Source of the DNA: UBA4719 sp035654835
GTDB lineage: Bacteria > Actinomycetota > Actinomycetes > Actinomycetales > Dermatophilaceae
Assembly: GCA_035654835.1 (NCBI GenBank)
Contig: DASRVZ010000111.1
Coordinates: 1-38,656 of the forward strand
Length of the DNA: 38,656 nucleotides
Reading direction: 5' to 3'
Every line of letters begins with the position of its first letter. Within the stretch, counting starts at the first letter, position 1. Shown one piece after another: positions 23,266 to 31,381 of the stretch. The notes beneath the pieces are model-generated. The model was not told the origin of the DNA. It was given only the letters and a program-made list of their open reading frames with translations, and did no database searches. A program made the translations under genes and the position numbers.

Positions 23266-25247
23266 GCACGTCCGGCTCGCGGCCCGCTCCGCCCCCGCGG
23301 GGTCCGATGGGTCACATGATGGGAGGTCCGGCGGTCAAGGCCATGAACTTCAAGGGATCCCTGCGCCGGCTCGTGGCCAGGCTGCGTGGGGAGCGCCGGC
23401 TGGTCAGCGCCGCGGTGATGCTCGGGATCGTCAGCGTGGCGCTGTCCGTCGTCGGTCCCAAGGTCCTCGGCCACGCCACCGACCTGATCTTCACGGGTCT
23501 GATCGGTGGACGTCTGCCAGCCGGTGCGACCAAGGCCCAGGCCGTCGCTCAGCTTCGGGCGACCGGCCAGGCCCGCATCGCAGACATGGTCTCGGCGATG
23601 GACGTCGTGCCCGGGCGGGGCGTCGACTTCGGTGCAGTCGGCTACGTCTTGCTCGCTGTCCTCGTGCTCTACGTCGCTGCCTCCGTCCTCTCCTGGTTGC
23701 AGGGTCGGGTTGCCACGGTCATCGTGCAGCACGCCGTCTACGAGATGAGGGCCGAGGTCGAGGCCAAGTTCAGCCGAATGCCGTTGTCCTACTTCGACTC
23801 CAAGCCCCGAGGTGAGCTGCTCAGCCGCGTGACCAACGACATCGACAACGTCGCCCAGTCCATGCAGCAGACGTTGAGTCAGCTGCTGACGTCCCTGCTC
23901 ACCGTCATCGGCGTCATCGCGATGATGGTCTATGTCTCACCGGTGCTGTCCCTGGTGGCGTTGGTGACTGTGCCCGTGTCCATGTTCATCACATTGACCA
24001 TCGCGAAGCGCTCCAAGCCGCAGTTCGTCGGTCAGTGGTCGACCACAGGCAAGCTCAACGGTCACGTCGAGGAGGCCTACACCGGGCACGAGCTGGTCAA
24101 GGTATTCGGTCGCTCGGACGAGTCAGTGGCGGAGTTCCGCGAGCTCAACGAGCAGCTCTACACGTCGAGCTTCAAGGCGCAATTCATCTCGGGCCTGATC
24201 CAGCCGGCAATGATGTTCGTCGCCAACCTCAACTATGTCGCCATTGCAGTGATTGGTGGGCTTCGCGTGGCTTCGGGCTCCATCAGTCTTGGCGATGTCC
24301 AGGCGTTCATCCAGTACTCACGACAGTTCACCCAACCGCTGACACAGGTGGCGTCGATGGCCAACCTGCTGCAGAGCGGAGTGGCCTCCGCTGAGCGCGT
24401 CTTTGAGATACTCGATGCGCCCGAGCAGTCCGCCGATGCCATCCCGGCGGTCACTCCGGCACAGGTGAGCGGTCGTGTTGCCTTCGAGGACGTCTCGTTC
24501 TCCTATGACCCGTCGCGACCGCTGATCGAGCACTTGGACCTGGTAGCCGAGCCGGGCCAGACCATCGCGATCGTCGGGCCCACCGGCGCCGGCAAGACCA
24601 CGCTGGCCAACCTGCTGTTGCGCTTCTACGACGTGGACGCCGGACGGATCACCCTCGACGGTGTGGATGTTCGGGACATCCGCCGCGAGGATCTTCGAGC
24701 CCAGTTCGGCATGGTGCTGCAAGACACCTGGCTGTTCGGAGGCTCGATCCTCGAGAACATCGCGTATGGCGCAGAAGATGCGTCCCCCGCACAGATCAGT
24801 GCCGCCGCCGAAGCGGCGTATGTGGATCACTTCGTGCGAACCCTGCCCGAGGGCTATGACACCTTGATCGATGACGATGGCGCCAGCGTCAGCGCCGGAC
24901 AACGACAGCTGCTCACGATCGCGCGGGCCTTCCTGGCCGATCCAGCAATCCTGATCCTGGACGAGGCGACCAGCTCGGTGGACACCCGGACCGAGGCCCT
25001 GGTGCAGCGAGCCATGGCTGCGCTGCGCATGGGTCGCACCAGCTTCGTGATCGCTCACCGGTTGTCTACCATTCGTGACGCTGACCGGATCGTCGTCATG
25101 GTCGAGGGCGCCATCGTTGAGCACGGAACGCATGCACAGCTGCTCGCAGACGGAGGCGCCTACTACAGGCTGTATGCCGCCCAGTTCAGTGGGGCGATCG
25201 TCGACGAGGACATGGAGGAGGCCGCGGCGGCCCAACCCGTTGGGTGA
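23262..25247 (+). CDS. Heterodimeric ABC exporter, subunit with intact Walker B and degenerate signature
   Basis: A 661-residue partner. The N-terminus is Pro/Met-rich and cytosolic (RPAPPPRGPMGHMMGGP). Six membrane helices follow, with an insertion of roughly 50 residues between the first two. In the ATPase, Walker A is GPTGAGKTT (about 438) and Walker B ILILDEATSSVD keeps the catalytic Glu (about 563), but the signature is VSAGQRQLLTIARA (about 543), with SGGQ changed to SAGQ. Together with subunit one this gives one canonical ATP site and one degenerate site. The start ATG 23262 has GAGGAGG upstream and a 4-bp overlap, so translation is coupled. Confidence 0.93.
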   Translation: MSTSGSRPAPPPRGPMGHMMGGPAVKAMNFKGSLRRLVARLRGERRLVSAAVMLGIVSVALSVVGPKVLGHATDLIFTGLIGGRLPAGATKAQAVAQLRATGQARIADMVSAMDVVPGRGVDFGAVGYVLLAVLVLYVAASVLSWLQGRVATVIVQHAVYEMRAEVEAKFSRMPLSYFDSKPRGELLSRVTNDIDNVAQSMQQTLSQLLTSLLTVIGVIAMMVYVSPVLSLVALVTVPVSMFITLTIAKRSKPQFVGQWSTTGKLNGHVEEAYTGHELVKVFGRSDESVAEFRELNEQLYTSSFKAQFISGLIQPAMMFVANLNYVAIAVIGGLRVASGSISLGDVQAFIQYSRQFTQPLTQVASMANLLQSGVASAERVFEILDAPEQSADAIPAVTPAQVSGRVAFEDVSFSYDPSRPLIEHLDLVAEPGQTIAIVGPTGAGKTTLANLLLRFYDVDAGRITLDGVDVRDIRREDLRAQFGMVLQDTWLFGGSILENIAYGAEDASPAQISAAAEAAYVDHFVRTLPEGYDTLIDDDGASVSAGQRQLLTIARAFLADPAILILDEATSSVDTRTEALVQRAMAALRMGRTSFVIAHRLSTIRDADRIVVMVEGAIVEHGTHAQLLADGGAYYRLYAAQFSGAIVDEDMEEAAAAQPVG

Positions 25248-25315
25248 CCTCGACTGCTGGCTCGATGGGGAGCACTGCCCTGTGGGCGGAGGACAAGGGT
25301 GACCGTGGAGGCGCC

Positions 25316-25328
25316 TAGGGTCGTTCCC
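25316..25328 (+). promoter_or_regulatory. Leaderless-type -10 box of the RecQ-like helicase
   Basis: TAGGGT (25316-25321) lies 7 nt before ATG 25329. The alternative GTG 25299 would place this box inside the gene. Confidence 0.5.
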
Positions 25329-27437
25329 ATGCCAGGAGCCCTTAGTCCGGAACGGTCGCGCATCGCCGCCCGTGTGATCACCGCGATCGCCGGCGACGGC
25401 GCCGTTCTGCGCGAGGACCAGAGCCTGGCCGTTGCGGCGTTGTGCGAGTCGGCAGCCCGGGTGCTCGTGGTCCAGGCCACCGGTTGGGGCAAGTCGGCCG
25501 TCTACTGGGCCGCGACCGCGATCCGTCGGCACGAGGGCGCCGGACCAGCCCTTGTCGTCTCACCGCTTCTGTCGCTGATGCGTGACCAGGTAACGGCGGC
25601 GGGTCGGGCCGGGCTTCGAGCGGCGACCCTGAACTCCTCCAACATCGACGCATGGTCCCAGGTTGAGGCTGCGCTGCGCGCTGACGAGCTCGACGTGCTG
25701 CTCGTTTCTCCGGAGCGGTTGGCCAACCCTGGATTCGGTCGTCGAGTGCTCGATGAGCTGGCCGGTCGGCTCGGGCTGCTGGTCATCGACGAAGCCCACG
25801 CCGTGTCCGACTGGGGACACGACTTCCGCCCCGACTACCGACGCGTCGCCGACGTCCTGCAGACGCTCAACCCGCAGACTCCGGTGCTGGCGACCACGGC
25901 GACCGCCAACGAGAGGGTGACGCTGGACGTGGCGGCGCAGCTCGGCGTTGCGACGCTCGTGCTGCGAGGTCCGCTGGCTCGGAGCAGCCTGCAGCTGACC
26001 GTCGTGGATGCGCTTTCGCCGATCGAACGCTTTGCCTGGGTCGTCGACCACCTGCCACGGCTCCAAGGGTCCGGGATCGTCTACACCTTGACGGTCGCGG
26101 ATGCCCAACGTCTTGCAGCCGCAGTGCAGTTCGTCCACGGCAACAGTGTCAAGGTCGCGGCATACACCGGCGGTCTGGAGTCCCGCGAGCGCGAGCGGCT
26201 CGAGGACGCGCTGCACGGCAATCGGCTCAAGGCACTGATCGCCACGTCCGCCCTGGGTATGGGTTACGACAAACCAGACCTTGGTTTCGTCATCCACGTC
26301 GGATCGCCACCGTCGCCGGTCTCGTACTACCAACAGGTCGGACGCGCCGGACGCGGGATCGACCACGCTCTCGTGGCTCTTCTTCCCTCGGATGCGGACG
26401 CTGGTGTCTGGGACTACTTCGCGACGGCGACGATCCCCGACCGGACACAGGTTGAGCGACTGCTCGCCGGACTCGCGGCCTATGCCGGCGGACAGCCCGC
26501 GACCGTCCCGGCGCTGGAAGCCGAGACCGGACTCCGACGTGGCAGGGTCGAGCTGATGCTGAAACAGCTGGCCGTCGATGGGGCGGTCGAGCGGGTCCAG
26601 GGCGGGTGGCGCCCGACCGGGGTCGAGTGGACCTTCGACCAGCAGCACTACGACGGGATCCTCGCGACCCGGCGGCGTGAAGCGGACATCATGCGTGCCT
26701 ACACCCGGGGCGAGAGATGTTTGATGCAGCTCTTGCAGGAGTCCCTGGACGACTCCAGCGCCGAGAAATGCGGACGATGCTCGGTGTGTCTGGGGCATCT
26801 GCCCGAGCCGATGACGGAAGGACCCGAGCCGGCCACCGTCGAGGCGGTCACCCGCCGGCTCAGGGGCGAGGTCACCGTCCTGGAGCCGCGCAAGATGTGG
26901 CCTGGGGGAGCGTTTGGGAGCAGAGGCCGGATCCCCGCCGGGCTGATGGCCGAGACCGGTCGGGCCATCGTCTACGCCGATGCTCCCGAATGGCGCGAGC
27001 TCGTGGCGTCGACGTTCGTCCGTGACCGCGCACCGTCGCAGGAGCTGAAAGACGCGTCAGTGGGCGCACTGGGTCACTGGCGTGACTCATGGCTGGCACG
27101 ACCGGAGGTCGTTGTGGCACTGCCTGCGGCCGGCTACCCCTTGATGACTGGTGGCCTGGCCGATCATCTTGCTCAGGTGGGCCGGTTGGACCGAGCCGAC
27201 CTCACGGTCGCGATGGATCCTGAGACGGCCGTCGATCTCTCATCTTCGCAGGAGGCTGCACTGTGGCGGGACGCGATCCGCGTCAACGACCGGCTGCTGT
27301 CTGCGGTCTCCGGCAAGGTGGTGCTGCTCCTCGTTGACGCCACCTCGACGCAGTGGCCGATCACCGTCGCAGCGGCGCACCTGCGCCAGGCCGAGGCGTC
27401 CATGGTGCTGCCGCTCCTCGTCCACCGCCGCCCGTGA
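25329..27437 (+). CDS. RecQ-like ATP-dependent helicase with a phosphoribosyltransferase-like C-terminal domain
   Basis: A 702-residue protein. Superfamily 2 motifs: I ATGWGKSAVYWAA (about 50), II VIDEAHAVSDWGHDFRPDYRR (about 152), III LATTATANERV, V ATSALGMGYDKPDLGFVIH and VI SYYQQVGRAGRG (about 335), close to RecQ. A zinc-site region follows with Cys in RCLMQLLQ and KCGRCSVCLG (about 463-487). There is no HRDC domain. Instead residues of about 540-702 end with VVLLLVDATSTQWPITVAAAHLRQAEASMVLPLLVH, which resembles the VDDT-S-GWT-x-AA-xLR-xGA-x-VLPL block of phosphoribosyltransferase folds; the Asp-Asp and Ser/Thr phosphate-loop residues are partly lost. It acts on DNA repair or recombination intermediates. 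ATG 25329 follows a TANNNT box. Confidence 0.92.
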   Translation: MPGALSPERSRIAARVITAIAGDGAVLREDQSLAVAALCESAARVLVVQATGWGKSAVYWAATAIRRHEGAGPALVVSPLLSLMRDQVTAAGRAGLRAATLNSSNIDAWSQVEAALRADELDVLLVSPERLANPGFGRRVLDELAGRLGLLVIDEAHAVSDWGHDFRPDYRRVADVLQTLNPQTPVLATTATANERVTLDVAAQLGVATLVLRGPLARSSLQLTVVDALSPIERFAWVVDHLPRLQGSGIVYTLTVADAQRLAAAVQFVHGNSVKVAAYTGGLESRERERLEDALHGNRLKALIATSALGMGYDKPDLGFVIHVGSPPSPVSYYQQVGRAGRGIDHALVALLPSDADAGVWDYFATATIPDRTQVERLLAGLAAYAGGQPATVPALEAETGLRRGRVELMLKQLAVDGAVERVQGGWRPTGVEWTFDQQHYDGILATRRREADIMRAYTRGERCLMQLLQESLDDSSAEKCGRCSVCLGHLPEPMTEGPEPATVEAVTRRLRGEVTVLEPRKMWPGGAFGSRGRIPAGLMAETGRAIVYADAPEWRELVASTFVRDRAPSQELKDASVGALGHWRDSWLARPEVVVALPAAGYPLMTGGLADHLAQVGRLDRADLTVAMDPETAVDLSSSQEAALWRDAIRVNDRLLSAVSGKVVLLLVDATSTQWPITVAAAHLRQAEASMVLPLLVHRRP

Positions 27438-27507
27438 TCAACTGAGGCGTAGCCATGTCCGACCCGCGGCCGGCACGTGCGTTCAGTGATGGCATCCTTG
27501 GTCTTTG

Positions 27508-27521
27508 TGCCGGATCCGGCA
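27508..27521. promoter_or_regulatory. 14-bp perfect palindrome upstream of arcA (possible operator)
   Basis: TGCCGGATCCGGCA lies 57 bp before the arcA start in a 140-bp noncoding region and is fully symmetric. A regulator site is likely by position but the factor is unknown. Confidence 0.4.
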
Positions 27522-27577
27522 AGGTCCTGCCCGGGCACGATGGGACCAGTGAGTTCCACACGTCTTTGGAGGTTCCG

Positions 27578-28813
27578 ATGGCTGGGATGGGAAGCTTTCA
27601 CGTCGACTCCGAGGTTGGTCGGCTGCGGCGTGCGATCGTTCATCGGCCCGGCCTCGAGCTGAAACGGTTGACACCAACCAACAAGGATGACCTGTTGTTC
27701 GACGACGTGCTGTGGGTCGAGCGGGCGCAGCAGGAGCACGACCGGTTCGCCGAGACACTGAGCAAGCTGGACGTCGACGTCATCAACTTCGACACCCTGC
27801 TGCGAGAGACGGTGGAGATACCCACGGCGCGGGATTACATCCTGGACCACATCTTCGACGAACGGATCTACGGGCCCATTGCGCTCGACCCCGTGCGGGC
27901 GGCGCTCGCCTCACTCGACTCGCAGACGCTGGCCGACACCCTTGTCGGGGGGTTGACCAAGCGCGAGGCGCTCGAGTGGATCGACGAGCCTCCGTCCCTG
28001 TCCTTCCGGGCGATGGAGGACGACAGGTTCCTGCTCTGGCCACTGACGAACCATCTGTTCACCCGCGACACCTCGTGCTGGGTCTACGACGGCGTGGCGA
28101 TCAACGCGATGCGCAAAGACGCTCGCATGCTGGAGTCGCTGCACTACGAGGCGATCTACCGGTGGCACCCAATGTTCGCCGACGCGGACTTCCGCCAGTG
28201 GTCCGAGGGGACCTCAGGTGGCAAGGCCACGATGGAGGGCGGCGATGTGCTGGTCATCGGAAACGGGGCCGTGCTGGTCGGGATGAGCGAACGGACCACG
28301 CCACAAGCGGTCGAACGACTTGCCCTGAGACTGTTCGCGGCCGGCTCCGCACGCTGCATCGTCGCCGTCGTGCTCCCACAGCGGCGGGCGTTCATGCACC
28401 TCGACACGGTCATGACGATGGTCGATGGCGAGACCTTCACCAAGTACGCCGGTCTGAGCATGTTGGCGTCATTCACCGTCCAGCCGGGTGACACCGACAT
28501 GGAGCTTCGGGTCACCCAGCACCCGCCCGAGGACATGCACACAGTCATCGCGGAGGCGCTGGATCTGGATGCCATCCGGGTGCTGACGCCGACCCAGGAC
28601 GTTCACTCGGCGGAGCGCGAGCAGTGGGACGACGGATGCAACGTCCTCACCGTCAGCCCCGGTGTGGTCATCGCCTACGAGCGCAACGTCACCAGCAACA
28701 CGCACCTTCGCAAGAACGGGGTCGAGGTGTTGACCGTGTCCGGTAGCGAGCTGGGGCGGGGCCGCGGCGGCCCTCGCTGCATGACCTGTCCTATCGAGCG
28801 GGAGGCTACTTAG
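27578..28813 (+). CDS. arcA: Arginine deiminase ArcA
   Basis: A 411-residue enzyme of normal length. The hallmarks are VDSEVGRLRRAIVHRPG at the N-terminus, HLFTRDTSCWV (about 158), TMEGGDVLVIGNG (about 219), the His of FMHLDTVMTM and the catalytic Cys near the end in GPRCMTCPIERE (about 401). It hydrolyses arginine to citrulline and ammonia in the cytosol. ATG 27578 is chosen because GGAGG (27568-27572) is correctly spaced and homology begins MGSFHVDSE; an upstream in-frame ATG at 27455 would add 41 residues and read through the palindrome. The next gene begins 1 bp after the stop. Confidence 0.96.
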   Translation: MAGMGSFHVDSEVGRLRRAIVHRPGLELKRLTPTNKDDLLFDDVLWVERAQQEHDRFAETLSKLDVDVINFDTLLRETVEIPTARDYILDHIFDERIYGPIALDPVRAALASLDSQTLADTLVGGLTKREALEWIDEPPSLSFRAMEDDRFLLWPLTNHLFTRDTSCWVYDGVAINAMRKDARMLESLHYEAIYRWHPMFADADFRQWSEGTSGGKATMEGGDVLVIGNGAVLVGMSERTTPQAVERLALRLFAAGSARCIVAVVLPQRRAFMHLDTVMTMVDGETFTKYAGLSMLASFTVQPGDTDMELRVTQHPPEDMHTVIAEALDLDAIRVLTPTQDVHSAEREQWDDGCNVLTVSPGVVIAYERNVTSNTHLRKNGVEVLTVSGSELGRGRGGPRCMTCPIEREAT

Positions 28814-28814
28814 C

Positions 28815-29816
28815 ATGTCGAACAACCTCAGTGGTCGGAACTTCCTCAAGGAGCTCGACTTCGGTCCGAGCGAGTGGCGTGAGCTGCTGACCCTTTCTGC
28901 ATCGCTGAAGGCGGACAAGGCAGCGGGGAGTGAGCAGCAGCACCTGACTGGCAAGAACATCGCGCTCATCTTCGAGAAGACATCGACCCGCACCCGGTGC
29001 GCGTTCGAGGTTGCTGCGTTCGACCAGGGCGCGCATGTCACCTATCTCGACCCAACCGGCAGCCAGATCGGTCACAAGGAGTCGATGAAGGACACCGCGC
29101 GGGTCCTCGGCCGGATGTACGACGCCATCGAGTACCGCGGGTCGCGCCATGAGCTGGTTGAAACTCTGGGGGAGTTCGCCGGGGTCCCTGTGTGGAACGG
29201 CCTGACCGACGAGTGGCACCCCACCCAGTCGCTGTGCGACATGCTCACCATGCGTGAGTGGTGTCCCAAACCAGACAACGAGATCGCCTTCGCCTTCTGC
29301 GGCGATGCCCACAGCAACGTGGGTAACTCGCTGCTCATCGCCGGCGCCATGATGGGCATGGATGTCCGCATGGTCGCCCCCCGTGCGCTCTGGAACCCGG
29401 ACGAGGTCATCGCGTCAGCCAGGGCGATCGCAGAGACCACCGGGGCACGGATCACCCACACCGAGGACGTCGACGAGGGCGTCGCTGGCGCCGACTTCGT
29501 CTACACCGACGTGTGGGTCTCGATGGGGGAGCCCAAGGAGAAGTGGGCAGAGCGGATCGAGTTGCTGCTCCCGTACCAGGTCAACGCGGACCTCATGAAG
29601 CGCACGGGCAACCCCGACGTCCGGTTCATGCACTGCCTGCCTGCCTTCCACGACCGGCATACAGTGCTCGGCGAGCAGCTCTTCCAGACGACCGGACTGG
29701 CCGCGCTCGAGGTGACCGACGAGGTCTTCGAGTCCGACCCGTCGATCGTGTTCGACCAGGCGGAGAATCGGATGCACACCATCAAGGCGATTCTCGTCGC
29801 GACACTGGGCGACTGA
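28815..29816 (+). CDS. argF: Ornithine carbamoyltransferase (probably catabolic)
   Basis: A 333-residue enzyme with the carbamoyl-phosphate site FEKTSTRTRCAFE (about 54), the substrate motif EWHPTQSLCDML (about 133) and FMHCLPAFHD (about 272). Its place directly behind arginine deiminase and ahead of ornithine aminotransferase suggests it breaks citrulline to ornithine and carbamoyl phosphate (an arcB role). The sequence alone does not separate anabolic from catabolic forms, hence the symbol argF. It starts 1 bp after arcA ends. Carbamate kinase is not present in the window. Confidence 0.96.
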   Translation: MSNNLSGRNFLKELDFGPSEWRELLTLSASLKADKAAGSEQQHLTGKNIALIFEKTSTRTRCAFEVAAFDQGAHVTYLDPTGSQIGHKESMKDTARVLGRMYDAIEYRGSRHELVETLGEFAGVPVWNGLTDEWHPTQSLCDMLTMREWCPKPDNEIAFAFCGDAHSNVGNSLLIAGAMMGMDVRMVAPRALWNPDEVIASARAIAETTGARITHTEDVDEGVAGADFVYTDVWVSMGEPKEKWAERIELLLPYQVNADLMKRTGNPDVRFMHCLPAFHDRHTVLGEQLFQTTGLAALEVTDEVFESDPSIVFDQAENRMHTIKAILVATLGD

Positions 29817-29837
29817 GACGACGTACCGCACGACTTT

Positions 29838-29873
29838 TCAAGACCCAAAGACCTCAAGACCCAAAGACCTCAA
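29838..29873 (+). repeat. Two tandem 16-bp units between OTC and rocD
   Basis: TCAAGACCCAAAGACC at 29838-29853 is repeated exactly at 29854-29869, and the next bases TCAA start a third unit. Confidence 0.9.
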
Positions 29874-29899
29874 AGAGCCACGATGCAGATGGAGCAGTC

Positions 29900-31111
29900 A
29901 TGATCGAGACGCAGACACTTTCCCGGCAGCAGATCCAGCTCGCCGAGCAGGTGACGGCGCACAACTACCACCCGCTGCCGGTGGTCATCGAGTCCGCCGA
30001 AGGGGCCTGGGTCACCGATGTCGACGGGCGCCGCTACCTCGACTGCCTGGCCGGTTACTCGGCACTCAACTTCGGTCACGGACACCCGGTGCTGGTCGCC
30101 GCCGCACGTGAGCAGATCGACCGCGTCACGCTGACCAGCCGGGCTTTCCACAGCGACCAGCTCGGGCCCTTCTGCCGCGACTTGGCGGCGCTGGCAGGGA
30201 TGGAGGTCGTCCTCCCGATGAACACCGGGGCGGAGGCCGTGGAGACGGCGATCAAGGTGTCGCGCAAGTGGGGATATGACGTCAAGGGCGTTGCTCCCGA
30301 CCAGGCCAACATCATCGTCTTCGACGGCAATTTCCATGGGCGGACCACGACGATCGTGAGCTTCTCGACGGATCCCGTTGCGCGCGATGGCTTCGGGCCG
30401 TTCACGCCCGGGTTCCGGATCGTCCCCTACGGCGATGTGGCAGCGGTTGAGGCCGCCATCGACGCCAACACGGTCGCCGTGTTGATCGAGCCGATCCAGG
30501 GTGAGGCGGGCGTGCTCATCCCGCCGGCGGGCTTCCTCAAGGGGGTCCGGGACGTCTGCACCCGCGAGAACGTGCTGTTCGTCGCCGACGAGATCCAGTC
30601 GGGACTTGGCCGCACCGGCAGCACCTTCGCCTGTGAGCTTGAGGACGTCGTGCCGGACATGTACATCCTCGGCAAGGCCCTCGGCGGTGGGATCGTGCCC
30701 GTGTCGGCTCTGGTCTCGTCGCGCGCGATCATGGAAGTGATCCACCCGGGCAACCACGGGTCGACCTTCGGAGGCAACCCGCTGGCCTGCGCCATCGGAC
30801 ATGCGGTGGTCGGGCTGCTCGAGACCGGTGAGTTCCAGGCTCGTGCGGCGGCACTGGGGGAGCGACTCCGACAGAACCTTGACGCCCTTGTCGGTCATGG
30901 AGTCGTGGCGGTGCGTTCACGAGGTCTGTGGGCTGGCGTCGACGTGGACCCGAACCTGATGACCGGACGGGAAGTGTGTGAGCGTCTGATGGCGCGAGGG
31001 GTCCTTGTCAAGGACACACATGGGTCGACGATCCGGTTGGCGCCGCCCATCGTCGTCGAGGAGTCTGACCTTGACTGGATGACCGAACAGCTGAAGGCCG
31101 TGCTTGTCTGA
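29900..31111 (+). CDS. rocD: Ornithine aminotransferase (ornithine-oxo-acid transaminase)
   Basis: A 403-residue PLP-dependent class III aminotransferase. It shows the ornithine-specific N-terminal LPVVIESAEGAWVTDVDGRRYLDCLAGYSALNFGHGHP, PMNTGAEAVETAIK, ADEIQSGLGRTG (PLP Asp) and the Schiff-base Lys in ILGKALGGGIVPVSAL (about 258). It converts ornithine and 2-oxoglutarate to glutamate semialdehyde and glutamate, so with the two genes upstream arginine is turned into glutamate. ATG 29900 has a GGAG 5 nt upstream. The frame extends upstream over the OTC end, but only this start fits. Confidence 0.95.
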   Translation: MIETQTLSRQQIQLAEQVTAHNYHPLPVVIESAEGAWVTDVDGRRYLDCLAGYSALNFGHGHPVLVAAAREQIDRVTLTSRAFHSDQLGPFCRDLAALAGMEVVLPMNTGAEAVETAIKVSRKWGYDVKGVAPDQANIIVFDGNFHGRTTTIVSFSTDPVARDGFGPFTPGFRIVPYGDVAAVEAAIDANTVAVLIEPIQGEAGVLIPPAGFLKGVRDVCTRENVLFVADEIQSGLGRTGSTFACELEDVVPDMYILGKALGGGIVPVSALVSSRAIMEVIHPGNHGSTFGGNPLACAIGHAVVGLLETGEFQARAAALGERLRQNLDALVGHGVVAVRSRGLWAGVDVDPNLMTGREVCERLMARGVLVKDTHGSTIRLAPPIVVEESDLDWMTEQLKAVLV

Positions 31112-31117
31112 GCCGGC

Positions 31118-31381
31118 TCAGGCCTGCTGGCCCACATGACTCGAACGGGTGACAAGGAACTGAGTGACGGCTTCGGCGCTACGCAGGCCATCGGCATCGT
31201 CTTCCTCGATGCGGAAGCCGGCGCGTGTGCTCAACTTGTCCACCAGCTCGACGAAGTCCAGGGAGTCGAGCTCGAAGGTGCTTCGCAGGTCGGCTCCCGG
31301 CGCCAACGTCGACAGGTCGGCATCGGGGACGATCTCGCGAAGCGTGGTCTCCAGCATGGCGCGGGCCTGGTCAGGGGTCAT
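31118..31381 (-). CDS. Acyl carrier protein
   Basis: An 87-residue four-helix carrier. The phosphopantetheine Ser40 lies in STFELDSLDFVELVDKL, the DSL motif with an acidic helix II surface. It is the last of five overlapping genes: its ATG overlaps the E2 stop (ATGA, 31378-31381). The motif and the overlap indicate a dedicated carrier working with the 2-oxoacid dehydrogenase, possibly as acyl acceptor or acyl donor. It is not the fabG-fabI region's ACP. rocD converges on it with 6 bp between stops. Confidence 0.93.
   Translation of the reverse strand: MTPDQARAMLETTLREIVPDADLSTLAPGADLRSTFELDSLDFVELVDKLSTRAGFRIEEDDADGLRSAEAVTQFLVTRSSHVGQQA

Noticed and set aside
25299..25328. Helicase start at GTG 25299
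   Set aside because: A -10 box (TAGGGT) sits inside the added stretch and the extra residues have no homology.
27455..27577. Longer arcA start at ATG 27455
   Set aside because: It would add 41 residues without homology, and the well-spaced GGAGG before ATG 27578 gives the normal enzyme length.
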